DNA from: a bacterium
GTDB lineage: Bacteria; Patescibacteriota; Minisyncoccia; Phycocordibacterales; JAKEFN01
Assembly (NCBI GenBank): GCA_022616085.1
Contig: JAKEFN010000145.1
Span: 1-20,925 of the forward strand
Length of the DNA: 20,925 nucleotides
Direction: 5' to 3'
Positions 14,298-20,684 of this stretch are shown piece by piece (position 1 is the first letter of the stretch; the number at the start of each line of letters is the position of its first letter). The notes beneath the pieces were generated by a model. That model was not told where the DNA came from. It made no database searches and was given only the letters and a program-made list of their open reading frames with translations. Both the position numbers and the translations under genes were made by a program.

Positions 14298-14912
14298 ATG
14301 AAATATACCATTGATCGTTACAATAAGCTGATGCATGGCGTTAAGTGCCGCGTTCGTGATTTTGTTTTTGCGCACGCCCACACCAAGAAGTCAAAATGGA
14401 CTCTATTCCTCGTGTCTTTTGCCGAAAGCTCGTTTCTCCTTATCCCGGCTGACATTTTTCTCATGGGAATACTCATGACGGATTCTCGCCGCTGGGTTTA
14501 TTATTCCATGATTACGAGCGTTGCGTCGGTTTTGGGCGGCGTTTTCGGCTACCTATTGGGATATCTTTTCTTTGAGAGCTTTGGATCTCGTGTTGTCGAC
14601 CTCTACCATCTTGAGGGCGCCATGAAATCAGCAAGAGAGCTTTACGCCGGAAATGCGTTTTCCGCGATATTCTGGTCCGGATTTTTGCCCGCAATTCCTT
14701 ATAAGGTGTTTACCATAGCGGGCGGTCTTTTTAAAATAAATTTTTGGGTTTTTCTTCTTGCTTCCGCCCTGTCGCGCCCGCTTCGTTTTTTTGCCGTGGG
14801 ATATATCACAAAACTGTATGGAGAAAAAATCGCGCTTATGTTCTTCAAATACTTCAATATCGGAACACTTCTCCTCATTATCCTTATCGTTCTCTTTTTT
14901 CTTTTTAAGTAG
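14298..14912 (+). CDS. YqaA/DedA-type (SNARE-associated) membrane protein
   Basis: The 204-residue protein belongs to the DedA/VTT superfamily, closest to the YqaA branch. DedA relatives are implicated in lipid flipping and envelope homeostasis; the exact role of YqaA proteins is not established. Visible features are FAESSFLLIPADIFLMG, where the acidic residue and the P-x-D are typical, a glycine-rich helix (GGVFGYLLGYLFF), the re-entrant motif SGFLPAIPYKVFTIAGG and the SRPLRFF arginines that follow. About five hydrophobic segments are present. It lies between a small membrane protein gene and pilM in the same direction. ATG 14295, one codon earlier, cannot be excluded as the start. Confidence 0.85.
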   Translation: MKYTIDRYNKLMHGVKCRVRDFVFAHAHTKKSKWTLFLVSFAESSFLLIPADIFLMGILMTDSRRWVYYSMITSVASVLGGVFGYLLGYLFFESFGSRVVDLYHLEGAMKSARELYAGNAFSAIFWSGFLPAIPYKVFTIAGGLFKINFWVFLLASALSRPLRFFAVGYITKLYGEKIALMFFKYFNIGTLLLIILIVLFFLFK

Positions 14913-14925
14913 TATGTGAATGAGG

Positions 14926-14931
14926 TATACT
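14926..14931 (+). promoter_or_regulatory. -10 element of pilM (leaderless start)
   Basis: TATACT (14926-14931) followed by 6 nt and ATG 14938. The same hexamer and spacing occur before the genes at 4367 and 12364. It lies inside the frame if the earlier ATG (14920) is used, so it argues for the later start. Confidence 0.5.
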
Positions 14932-14937
14932 GTATAT

Positions 14938-15945
14938 ATGCGCCTTGAGGATAATATTTTTTTTAACTACTTTCCTCCGCCTCGGTTGATCGAGGCGTCG
15001 GTTATCGGGCTTGATATAGCAGACGGCTTTATTCGGCACCTTGAACTCCATCGCATCAAATATTCCCACGAGCTTCGGCGATTCGGAAGCGCCGCAATTC
15101 CTGATTGGAATATAAACTCTGATTTTGGGGGGGGATCAGATTCGATAAAAAAAATATTGTCGAGATTGCACAAAGAGCACGGTTTTCGGTATGTCCGAAC
15201 CGCGCTTCCGCAGAAGCGGTCGTTCATGGTCGTCCTTGATCTCCCCCCTATGAAGAAAAGCGAAATTCGAGGGAGTATTGGGCTTTCGCTTGAAGAGCAC
15301 GTGCCTCTTCCTTCTGAAGATATTGAATTTGATTATAGGATTATCCGCGAAGACATAAAAGGGGGAGGGTTAACTGTTCAGGTTGCCGCGGCGTCAAAGG
15401 ATTTTATTTCCGAATTTCTTTCTCTTTTTGAAGATACCGGCATTGTTCCCGTCGTTTTGGAAACCGAAACACAGTCCATCGCCCGGTCGGTTATTCGAGA
15501 AGGAGACCTGGCAACAATGATGGTTGTTCATGTCGGCGATCTGGAAACACGACTTTTTATTGCAAGCGGCGGCGGGGTTCGTTTCACGACAGAGCTTGAA
15601 GTAGCGAGGAAAGGCTCTGCTCAAAAGACGGATGCGGATGAAAAGGTCGCTTCTCAATTCGCGTCTCGTATCTGGGAAGAAATACACAAAAATTTTATAT
15701 ATTGGCATACCCACAAAGATGAAAGCGGCAAAGAACGGGAAAAAATCGAGAGGATTATTTTGAGCGGGAGCGGCAGCACGCTTGACGGCCTTGCTGAATA
15801 TGGCAGAGCGCATTCGAAAGTGCCTGTTTCCCACGCGAATCCGTGGATAAACGCGGTTGATTTCGATATTTCAATCCCATCTCTTTCTCGCGACGAATCC
15901 CTCTCGTATGCCGCCGCAATCGGGCTTGCCCTTCCGCCCGTATAA
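14938..15945 (+). CDS. pilM: type IV pilus inner-membrane platform protein PilM
   Basis: PilM is an actin-like cytoplasmic protein that binds the N-terminus of PilN and links it to the pilus motor. The 335-residue protein shows the ASKHA fold: the phosphate-1 motif VIGLDIADGFIRHLEL (22-37), ALPQKRSFMVVLDLP (89-103), LEEHVPLP (118-125), VLETETQSIARS (173-184), VVHVGDLETRLFI (196-208) and the second phosphate region IILSGSGSTLDGL (273-285). It ends with SYAAAIGLALPP, as PilM proteins do. An ATG 18 bp upstream (14920) would add six residues and is less likely because a -10 element lies between. pilN follows after 25 bp. Confidence 0.92.
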   Translation: MRLEDNIFFNYFPPPRLIEASVIGLDIADGFIRHLELHRIKYSHELRRFGSAAIPDWNINSDFGGGSDSIKKILSRLHKEHGFRYVRTALPQKRSFMVVLDLPPMKKSEIRGSIGLSLEEHVPLPSEDIEFDYRIIREDIKGGGLTVQVAAASKDFISEFLSLFEDTGIVPVVLETETQSIARSVIREGDLATMMVVHVGDLETRLFIASGGGVRFTTELEVARKGSAQKTDADEKVASQFASRIWEEIHKNFIYWHTHKDESGKEREKIERIILSGSGSTLDGLAEYGRAHSKVPVSHANPWINAVDFDISIPSLSRDESLSYAAAIGLALPPV

Positions 15946-15958
15946 AGAATTATTTTTC

Positions 15959-15964
15959 TATAGA
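15959..15964 (+). promoter_or_regulatory. -10-like element before pilN
   Basis: TATAGA (15959-15964) lies 6 nt before the pilN ATG at 15971. No -35 is visible and pilN may simply be read from the pilM transcript. Confidence 0.3.
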
Positions 15965-15970
15965 ATTTCC

Positions 15971-16513
15971 ATGATCAATCTTTTATCTCTTGAAGAAAAG
16001 AAAAAAATACGAAAGGAATATTACTTCCGCTTCGGCACACTGTGTTTTGTCCTTGCCTTTTTTCTTATCATCTCCGCCGCGGTTCTTATTGCCCCGACTC
16101 TTTTTCTTTCCATGCAAAAGAACGTGTCTGTCGAGGAATATATTGAAAGCCTCAAGGAGGCTCGCCAGGGGGGAGACGCTGACCGTGAGAGTGAGCTTAA
16201 GAGCCTACAGAAAAAAATTGCACTTCTCTCGGAAGGACCTCAACCCTCTATGGATGCAATTGTTCAAAGCGTGCTTGAAGCAAAGAATGAAGGAATTGTT
16301 TTTTCGGGTTTTTTCTTTACTGCTGAAGGGGCGGGAGGAGTTCTCCGCGTCAATGGAGCCGCAGAAACGCGCGGGGACCTTAAAGATTTCGAAAATTCTT
16401 TGAAAGTCGAAAAAAATTTTTCTGCTGTTGATCTGCCGTTTGGAAGCCTCGCCGCGGAAAGAGGCGCGACTTTTTCGGTGGTGCTTACGGTGAATCCGGA
16501 AGATAAACAATAA
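15971..16513 (+). CDS. pilN: type IV pilus assembly protein PilN
   Basis: PilN is a single-pass inner-membrane protein that connects cytoplasmic PilM to PilO. The 180-residue protein begins MINLLSLEEKKK, a variant of the conserved INLLP motif that inserts into PilM. One transmembrane helix follows (about 24-47), then a coiled-coil-like stretch (about 52-90) and a small alpha/beta domain (about 95-178). ATG 15971 is chosen because it puts this motif at the very N-terminus. The frame is open upstream into pilM but would add an overlap with no PilN similarity. pilO follows after 10 bp. Confidence 0.88.
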   Translation: MINLLSLEEKKKIRKEYYFRFGTLCFVLAFFLIISAAVLIAPTLFLSMQKNVSVEEYIESLKEARQGGDADRESELKSLQKKIALLSEGPQPSMDAIVQSVLEAKNEGIVFSGFFFTAEGAGGVLRVNGAAETRGDLKDFENSLKVEKNFSAVDLPFGSLAAERGATFSVVLTVNPEDKQ

Positions 16514-16523
16514 TATTATAATA

Positions 16524-17048
16524 ATGGAAAAAACTCGCGACCGCACAACACAGAAAATATTTGCGCTTGCTATCGCACTTAACGTGGGGGCGCTTAGCCT
16601 TTTCGGTTTTGAGTGGGTGTTTCTCGAGAATAAAATAGAGCAAAATGAAGCAATGCTTAAAGAACTGCAGGCGCTCTCGCTTCGGGATGATACGACCAGA
16701 GACCTTGAGTTTTTTTTCGATAATACAGCGGAAGAACGCGCCCGTTTGGAGACTTTTTTTATCAACAGAGAGTCTGTTCTTGACTTCATCGAAGAAATTG
16801 AGTCGCTGGGGAGGCACGCGGGCGTTACTCTCACCATCGAGTCGGTCGGGAAAAGGGATGACACACTTGAGATTGCTGTTTTTGGCGAGGGATCATTTGA
16901 AAATGTGCTTTATTTTTCGGCGCTTATGGAACACACGCCCTACAGAATTGTTTTTCCGTCCATTAGTTTTGAAAGGAAAAAGGGGACCGGGAATGATCTG
17001 TGGGATGTGCGCGGAACAATTCGGCTTATCAGTTTTGTTGACGCATAA
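16524..17048 (+). CDS. pilO: PilO-like type IV pilus assembly protein
   Basis: PilO pairs with PilN in the inner-membrane platform through coiled coils and ferredoxin-like domains. The 174-residue protein has one helix near the N-terminus (about 13-34), a coiled-coil region (about 35-80) and a C-terminal alpha/beta domain (about 85-174), with LDFIEEIESLGRHAGVTLTI at its start, as in PilO. Sequence identity to classical PilO is evidently low, so the name rests on topology and on its place after pilN. The start is at ATG 16524 in a very AT-rich spacer. The next gene starts 2 bp after its stop, so they are surely co-translated. Confidence 0.75.
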   Translation: MEKTRDRTTQKIFALAIALNVGALSLFGFEWVFLENKIEQNEAMLKELQALSLRDDTTRDLEFFFDNTAEERARLETFFINRESVLDFIEEIESLGRHAGVTLTIESVGKRDDTLEIAVFGEGSFENVLYFSALMEHTPYRIVFPSISFERKKGTGNDLWDVRGTIRLISFVDA

Positions 17049-17050
17049 TT

Positions 17051-17458
17051 ATGGAATCTTTTAAGAATTTTTTTACCGGCATAACTGCAAAATATGGAGC
17101 ATATTTTGACAAAGACAAGCTGTCTTTGTCGCTCCACCCCTATCGGGATTGGGCGTTTCTTCTCATTGTTTTTTTGGCTCTTCTTGCGGCGATCTCGATC
17201 GCGGGTGTCCGTATTTTTCTTGGCATCAGTTCCGCCGGGCTTTTCATAGAAGAATTTTCCTCGGAACACTCCGAATTGCCAAAGGTAAAAGAAGATCTTC
17301 TTCTGACGCTTGAAAAGTTCGAGAAAAAAAGCGAGGAGTTTGAGGCTTTATATAAAGAACGAGAGCCCGTTTTGCCCTCCGGCATCGGCGCGGAAGGGAC
17401 TTCAACCCCGAACGGAATGAGTCCTATGGACGAGGTTTTTCTCTTGCCCGAGCTTTGA
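17051..17458 (+). CDS. single-pass membrane protein at the end of the pil cluster
   Basis: This 135-residue protein is not recognised as a member of a known family. It has a cytoplasmic N-terminus of about 33 residues, one helix (about 34-60, WAFLLIVFLALLAAISIAGV), a short coiled-coil-like stretch (about 75-103) rich in E and K, and a flexible proline/glycine-rich end. Its position right behind pilO, with a gap of 2 bp, suggests a part of the pilus platform. It occupies the place of pilP in proteobacterial operons but lacks the lipobox and beta domain of PilP. The function is therefore inferred only from context. Confidence 0.7.
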   Translation: MESFKNFFTGITAKYGAYFDKDKLSLSLHPYRDWAFLLIVFLALLAAISIAGVRIFLGISSAGLFIEEFSSEHSELPKVKEDLLLTLEKFEKKSEEFEALYKEREPVLPSGIGAEGTSTPNGMSPMDEVFLLPEL

Positions 17459-17525
17459 CACATGGTATCATAACGGGTGCGAGCAGGCGGGGAACGGCTC
17501 GTCTTGGCGGGATAATGCAGGCCCG

Positions 17526-17633
17526 CCCCTCACTTACTTGTCCTTTCCCTTCGTAGTTCAATGGATAGAACGAGGGACTTCTAATCCCTTAATGCAGGTT
17601 CGATTCCTGCCGAAGGGACAAGTAAGTGAGGGG
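17526..17633 (+). repeat. 18-bp perfect inverted repeat enclosing the tRNA-Arg gene
   Basis: The arm at 17526-17543 (CCCCTCACTTACTTGTCC) is the exact reverse complement of 17616-17633. The inner two bases of the right arm belong to the tRNA acceptor stem. With the tRNA folded, 16 bp (17526-17541 with 17618-17633) stack onto the 7-bp acceptor stem across a 5-nt bulge on the 5' side. A GC-rich hairpin (GGCGGG 17506-17511 with CCCGCC 17522-17527) overlaps the left arm and could compete with it. Confidence 0.85.
17547..17618 (+). tRNA. tRNA-Arg (anticodon UCU)
   Basis: The cloverleaf is complete: acceptor CCCTTCG/CGAAGGG (17547-17553 with 17611-17617), D arm GTTC/GAAC with GG in the loop, anticodon stem AGGGA/TCCCT around loop CTTCTAA with anticodon TCT at 17580-17582, a 4-nt variable loop, T arm GCAGG/CCTGC with loop TTCGATT, and discriminator A (17618). 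CCA is not encoded (the next bases are CAA), so it must be added by a nucleotidyltransferase. It reads AGA and AGG codons. It follows the pil cluster by 88 bp and precedes the hydrolase gene by 32 bp. Confidence 0.95.
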
Positions 17634-17650
17634 TGAGAATTTATATATTT

Positions 17651-18553
17651 ATGAAACCGGAATTTGTGGAAATAAAGACGAAGGATGGATTGGCGCTTCC
17701 CGGACTCTATTATACGGAGGGGAAATCGAAAGCTGTCGCGATATTTTTGCACGGGAACGGGTCGTCGTCGGTTTTTTATGATGGAGAGGACAATCTCAAA
17801 ACCGCTTCTATCCTTGCGGAAAAAGGCATTGCATCCCTCTACTTCAACAACCGCGGGGCGCATATTATCAAAAAAATATACGCAGGGCATGGACGGGCGC
17901 GAAAAAAGAAGCGTTTCGGCATGGCGTATGAACAGATAAAGGAGTGTGTGGAAGATATTGACGGTGCGCTTGCTTTTGCACGGAAGTGCGGCATCAAAAC
18001 GACATATCTTGTCGGCGAGTCCACAGGAGCCAACAAAATTTGCGTATATAATTATTATAAACCGAAAAATAGCGTCTCGGCGTATGCGCTTCTCGCCGGA
18101 GGCGACGACGTCGGTATTTATTACAACCTCCTTGGGCCGAAGAAATTTCACTCGCTTCTTTCTTTGGCGCGCAAACGGATAAAGGAAAAGCGCGGAGAAG
18201 AGATTATGCCCGAGATGCTTCCGGACAATATCTTTTCGTATCAAGGGTTTTATGATATTGGAAATCCGGACGGGGACTACAACACATTCCCGTTTTACGA
18301 GGTTATCAATAATGTGAAGCTTTCAAAAAAGCCGCTCTGGAGGCATTTAAAATCCATAAAGAAGCCGGCGCTTGTCGTCTATGGCGACCGCGACGAGTAT
18401 GCGTGGGGAGACGTGCCGCGGATTGTGAATATTCTCAAAAAAGAAAACCCCGCGCCTCGCTACGAAATCATCAGGGGTGCGGATCATGGTTTTCACGGGA
18501 AAGAAAAGAATCTTGCCCATCTCCTTGCCTTTTGGTTTGCGGGTGGAAAGTAA
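17651..18553 (+). CDS. alpha/beta hydrolase of unknown specificity
   Basis: The 300-residue protein has an alpha/beta hydrolase fold: strand and oxyanion region VAIFLHGNGSSS (29-40), nucleophile elbow VGESTGAN (121-128) with S124, acid in VVYGDRDEYA (242-251), probably D246 or D248, and H279 in GADHGFHGKE. There is no signal peptide. GESTG with an extended lid region (about 150-235) recalls the DUF1749-like and dienelactone hydrolase-like esterases, but the substrate cannot be told. A GTG in the same frame at 17633 would place the start in the tRNA-flanking repeat, so ATG 17651 is preferred. It lies between tRNA-Arg and the neuB-type gene. Confidence 0.85.
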   Translation: MKPEFVEIKTKDGLALPGLYYTEGKSKAVAIFLHGNGSSSVFYDGEDNLKTASILAEKGIASLYFNNRGAHIIKKIYAGHGRARKKKRFGMAYEQIKECVEDIDGALAFARKCGIKTTYLVGESTGANKICVYNYYKPKNSVSAYALLAGGDDVGIYYNLLGPKKFHSLLSLARKRIKEKRGEEIMPEMLPDNIFSYQGFYDIGNPDGDYNTFPFYEVINNVKLSKKPLWRHLKSIKKPALVVYGDRDEYAWGDVPRIVNILKKENPAPRYEIIRGADHGFHGKEKNLAHLLAFWFAGGK

Positions 18554-18565
18554 GTATTCTATAAT
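18537..18565 (+). promoter_or_regulatory. promoter of the neuB-type gene
   Basis: TTGCGG (18537-18542), 17 nt, TATAAT (18560-18565), a perfect -10, ending 15 nt before ATG 18581. The leader would be about 8-9 nt and has no Shine-Dalgarno. It overlaps the end of the hydrolase gene. Confidence 0.6.
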
Positions 18566-18580
18566 AGACATATTTTTTAT

Positions 18581-19693
18581 ATGAACGCTATCATTTCTAT
18601 TCCTGGCACAAAAAAAACGCTCGGCGGCGAGGCTGTTTTTTTTATCGCCGAAATAGGAAAAAATTTCATACAGACCGAAGAAGAGAGGCCTATCGCCGAA
18701 TATCTTGAGAATGCAAAAGCGCTTGTAGATGCTGCCTTGGACGCGGACGCGGACGCGGTTAAATTTCAAACGCACGAACTCGAGGATGAATTTTTGCAAG
18801 GACTTACTGTTGTCTCGCCGCACTTCAAGGGGAGCGACCGTGTGAAGTGGATTACTCGCAACATGAATGCAACGCCGCTTCATGAATTTTGGGAGCCTCT
18901 TAAAAAACACTGCGATGAGCGAGGCATTATTTTTTTCTCCACCCCGATGAGCCGCAAAGCGGCGGAGAAGCTTCACAAGCTGGGCGTCCCTCTTTGGAAA
19001 ATCGGCTCCGGCGATGTGCAGGACTATGTGACGCTCGATTTTTTGATTGAGACAGGGAAGCCCATTATCATTTCAAGCGGGTTGGTGAGCCTTGCGGAAT
19101 TGGACGAAATAGTCTCACACATCCGCGGGAAAGGCGCACCGCTTGCGGTTCTATACTGCATCAGTCAATATCCGTGTCCGCTTGAGTATTTTAACCTCGG
19201 AACTATTGAACACCTCGCCCAAAAGTATCCGGATGTCGTTATCGGCTTCTCGGACCATTCGGTTGGTGACTTCGCGGTGGATCTCGCGGCAGTCAAACTG
19301 GGAGCAAGAATTATAGAGAAACATTTTTCATTCGGACGAGACCTTTGGGGGGCGGATCACAAGGTATCAATGACGCCGGATGAATTCAAGCGCATGGTTT
19401 CTGCGGTTAGAAACAGGGAACATAAAACGGTTGATGCTATGCCATTTTACGGAACGAAGGAAAAAGAGCTTGAGGGCGCGAACAACATGTTCCGTCCTTA
19501 TTTCAACAAGTCGCTTATGGCAGGGGCGGATATTCCCGAAGGTGCGGTTATAACAAAGGAGATGGTTTTCGCCATGCGGCCTATTATGTACGCCGGCGGA
19601 CTTCCTGCGAAACGGTTCTATGATGTTGTGGGCAAGCGAGTAAAAAAAATGCTTTATAAATATGACCCCATTACGGAAGATGTTTTAGGATAA
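18581..19693 (+). CDS. neuB: NeuB-family sugar acid synthase (N-acetylneuraminate/legionaminate/pseudaminate synthase type)
   Basis: The family condenses phosphoenolpyruvate with a six-carbon amino sugar to make a nine-carbon sialic-acid-like sugar used on cell surfaces. In 370 residues one sees the TIM barrel with AEIGKN (23-28), KFQT (61-64), FFSTP (118-122), KIGSGD (140-145), GFSDHS (222-227), EKHF (246-249) and GADHKVSM (257-264). A C-terminal antifreeze-like SAF domain follows (about 304-358, RPYFNKSLMAGADIPEGAVI). Whether the product is neuraminic, legionaminic or pseudaminic acid cannot be decided. No partner gene such as the epimerase or CMP-transferase is in this window, so the pathway must be encoded elsewhere if complete. 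Confidence 0.9.
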   Translation: MNAIISIPGTKKTLGGEAVFFIAEIGKNFIQTEEERPIAEYLENAKALVDAALDADADAVKFQTHELEDEFLQGLTVVSPHFKGSDRVKWITRNMNATPLHEFWEPLKKHCDERGIIFFSTPMSRKAAEKLHKLGVPLWKIGSGDVQDYVTLDFLIETGKPIIISSGLVSLAELDEIVSHIRGKGAPLAVLYCISQYPCPLEYFNLGTIEHLAQKYPDVVIGFSDHSVGDFAVDLAAVKLGARIIEKHFSFGRDLWGADHKVSMTPDEFKRMVSAVRNREHKTVDAMPFYGTKEKELEGANNMFRPYFNKSLMAGADIPEGAVITKEMVFAMRPIMYAGGLPAKRFYDVVGKRVKKMLYKYDPITEDVLG

Positions 19694-19718
19694 ACAAAAA
19701 CCGCAGAACGGTCTGCGG
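19692..19718 (-). terminator. Rho-independent terminator of the PurM-like gene
   Basis: On the minus strand CCGCAGA-CCGT-TCTGCGG (19718-19701) is followed by five T, G and three more T. It starts directly at the stop codon of the PurM-like gene. In the plus direction no T run follows, so the neuB-type gene may share it poorly. Confidence 0.8.
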
Positions 19719-20684
19719 CTAATATGTAATCATTTCTCCCGAAAAGTATGATTTGATATGGACTTGCCCGGTTCCTTCCGTGACATAGCCGATGTCAAAA
19801 CTCTCAGGCACGTCTTTTAAGATGCGCGGTGCGGCATCCTCCGGCACGGCGATGACAAAACCGATACCGCAGTTAAACCATCGGTACATATCGTAGCTGG
19901 AGACGCCTTTCGCGCGGATTTCGTTAAAAATAGGAGATGGATTGAAATTTTTTGGAAACAAAATGTGCGCGTCAGCATTTCCGCCAATGCGGCATAAGCG
20001 CTCTTTTATCTTTGTGAATCCGCCGCCGGTAATGTGAACGCAGCCGCTTATGCGGTGTTTTTCCCGCAGTGCGGCAATCGTGTCGTAATAAATTATTGTC
20101 GGCATAATGAACGCCGGATCAAATATATCTCCAAACTGGTCTTTGATTTTTGAGAAGCCGTTTGAGTGGAGCCCGTTGCTCGACAGACCGATGAGGGACT
20201 CGCCGGGCATCATTTTTGTCCGGATCGGGCGAGGTATTCCGAAAAGCGTTGTAATGACCTCAAATACCTTTGAGTGCATATGTACCGCGGTGTCTCCGTA
20301 CGCGTGCGCGATGTTTCTCCGTGCGCACTCTTCGTCAAATTGCGAAAGTATTTCGCGTACCGCCCGAGTGTTGTCTTCCGGCAAAAGAAAATTCGCCACC
20401 GCAAGAACTGGAACGCCGCCGTCGCGCGCCATGTCATTGATCGCCATGGCAAACGAATCAATCGCCGCAATGGAGTAAAGCCCGCGATCCCAGAGATAGA
20501 GATATCCTTTTTCCCCGATACCGTCCGTGTTCGCAATAAATGCACTCTGCGGCTTCTTAAAACGGACAACCTTCCGCGTGCCGTCTTTTCTGACGTCAAG
20601 ATGGGGCGTTTCCCATGTGCGCTTGATTCTCCGTTCAATCTCACCCATGAAGGGTTTCTGCGGGTTATATGGTTCACTCACCAT
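19719..20684 (-). CDS. PurM-like protein (AIR synthase-related), divergent
   Basis: The 321-residue protein has the two-domain fold of PurM, which in purine synthesis closes FGAM to AIR with ATP. Clear similarities are FIANTDGIGEK (49-59), SIAAIDSFAMAINDMARDGG (71-90), LSSNGLHSNGFSKI (167-180), HITGGGFTKIKERL (217-230) and MYRWFNCGIGFVIAV (266-280). Two signatures differ: the usual DGVGTK reads DGIGEK, and the GGETAEMPG segment reads YGDTAVHMH (129-137). The activity may therefore have changed. The start at ATG 20684 is favoured over the longer frame to 20783, because the upstream gene overlaps it and GGAG lies 5 nt before this ATG. Expression is probably coupled to the upstream membrane protein gene. 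Confidence 0.8.
   Translation of the reverse strand: MVSEPYNPQKPFMGEIERRIKRTWETPHLDVRKDGTRKVVRFKKPQSAFIANTDGIGEKGYLYLWDRGLYSIAAIDSFAMAINDMARDGGVPVLAVANFLLPEDNTRAVREILSQFDEECARRNIAHAYGDTAVHMHSKVFEVITTLFGIPRPIRTKMMPGESLIGLSSNGLHSNGFSKIKDQFGDIFDPAFIMPTIIYYDTIAALREKHRISGCVHITGGGFTKIKERLCRIGGNADAHILFPKNFNPSPIFNEIRAKGVSSYDMYRWFNCGIGFVIAVPEDAAPRILKDVPESFDIGYVTEGTGQVHIKSYFSGEMITY

Noticed and set aside
17455..17460. TTGACA at the end of the last pil-cluster gene as a -35 for tRNA-Arg
   Set aside because: No -10-like hexamer occurs 16-18 nt downstream; the sequence there is GC-rich (TGCGAG). TATCAT at 17466 is too close.
17513..17598. TAATGCAGG repeated before and within the tRNA as a truncated second tRNA
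   Set aside because: The upstream copy is not followed by a T arm or acceptor and no cloverleaf can be drawn in 17461-17530.
17547..17650. tRNA-Arg as an integration site of a mobile element
   Set aside because: No integrase gene and no direct repeat of the tRNA 3' end are visible; the flanking repeats are inverted, not direct.
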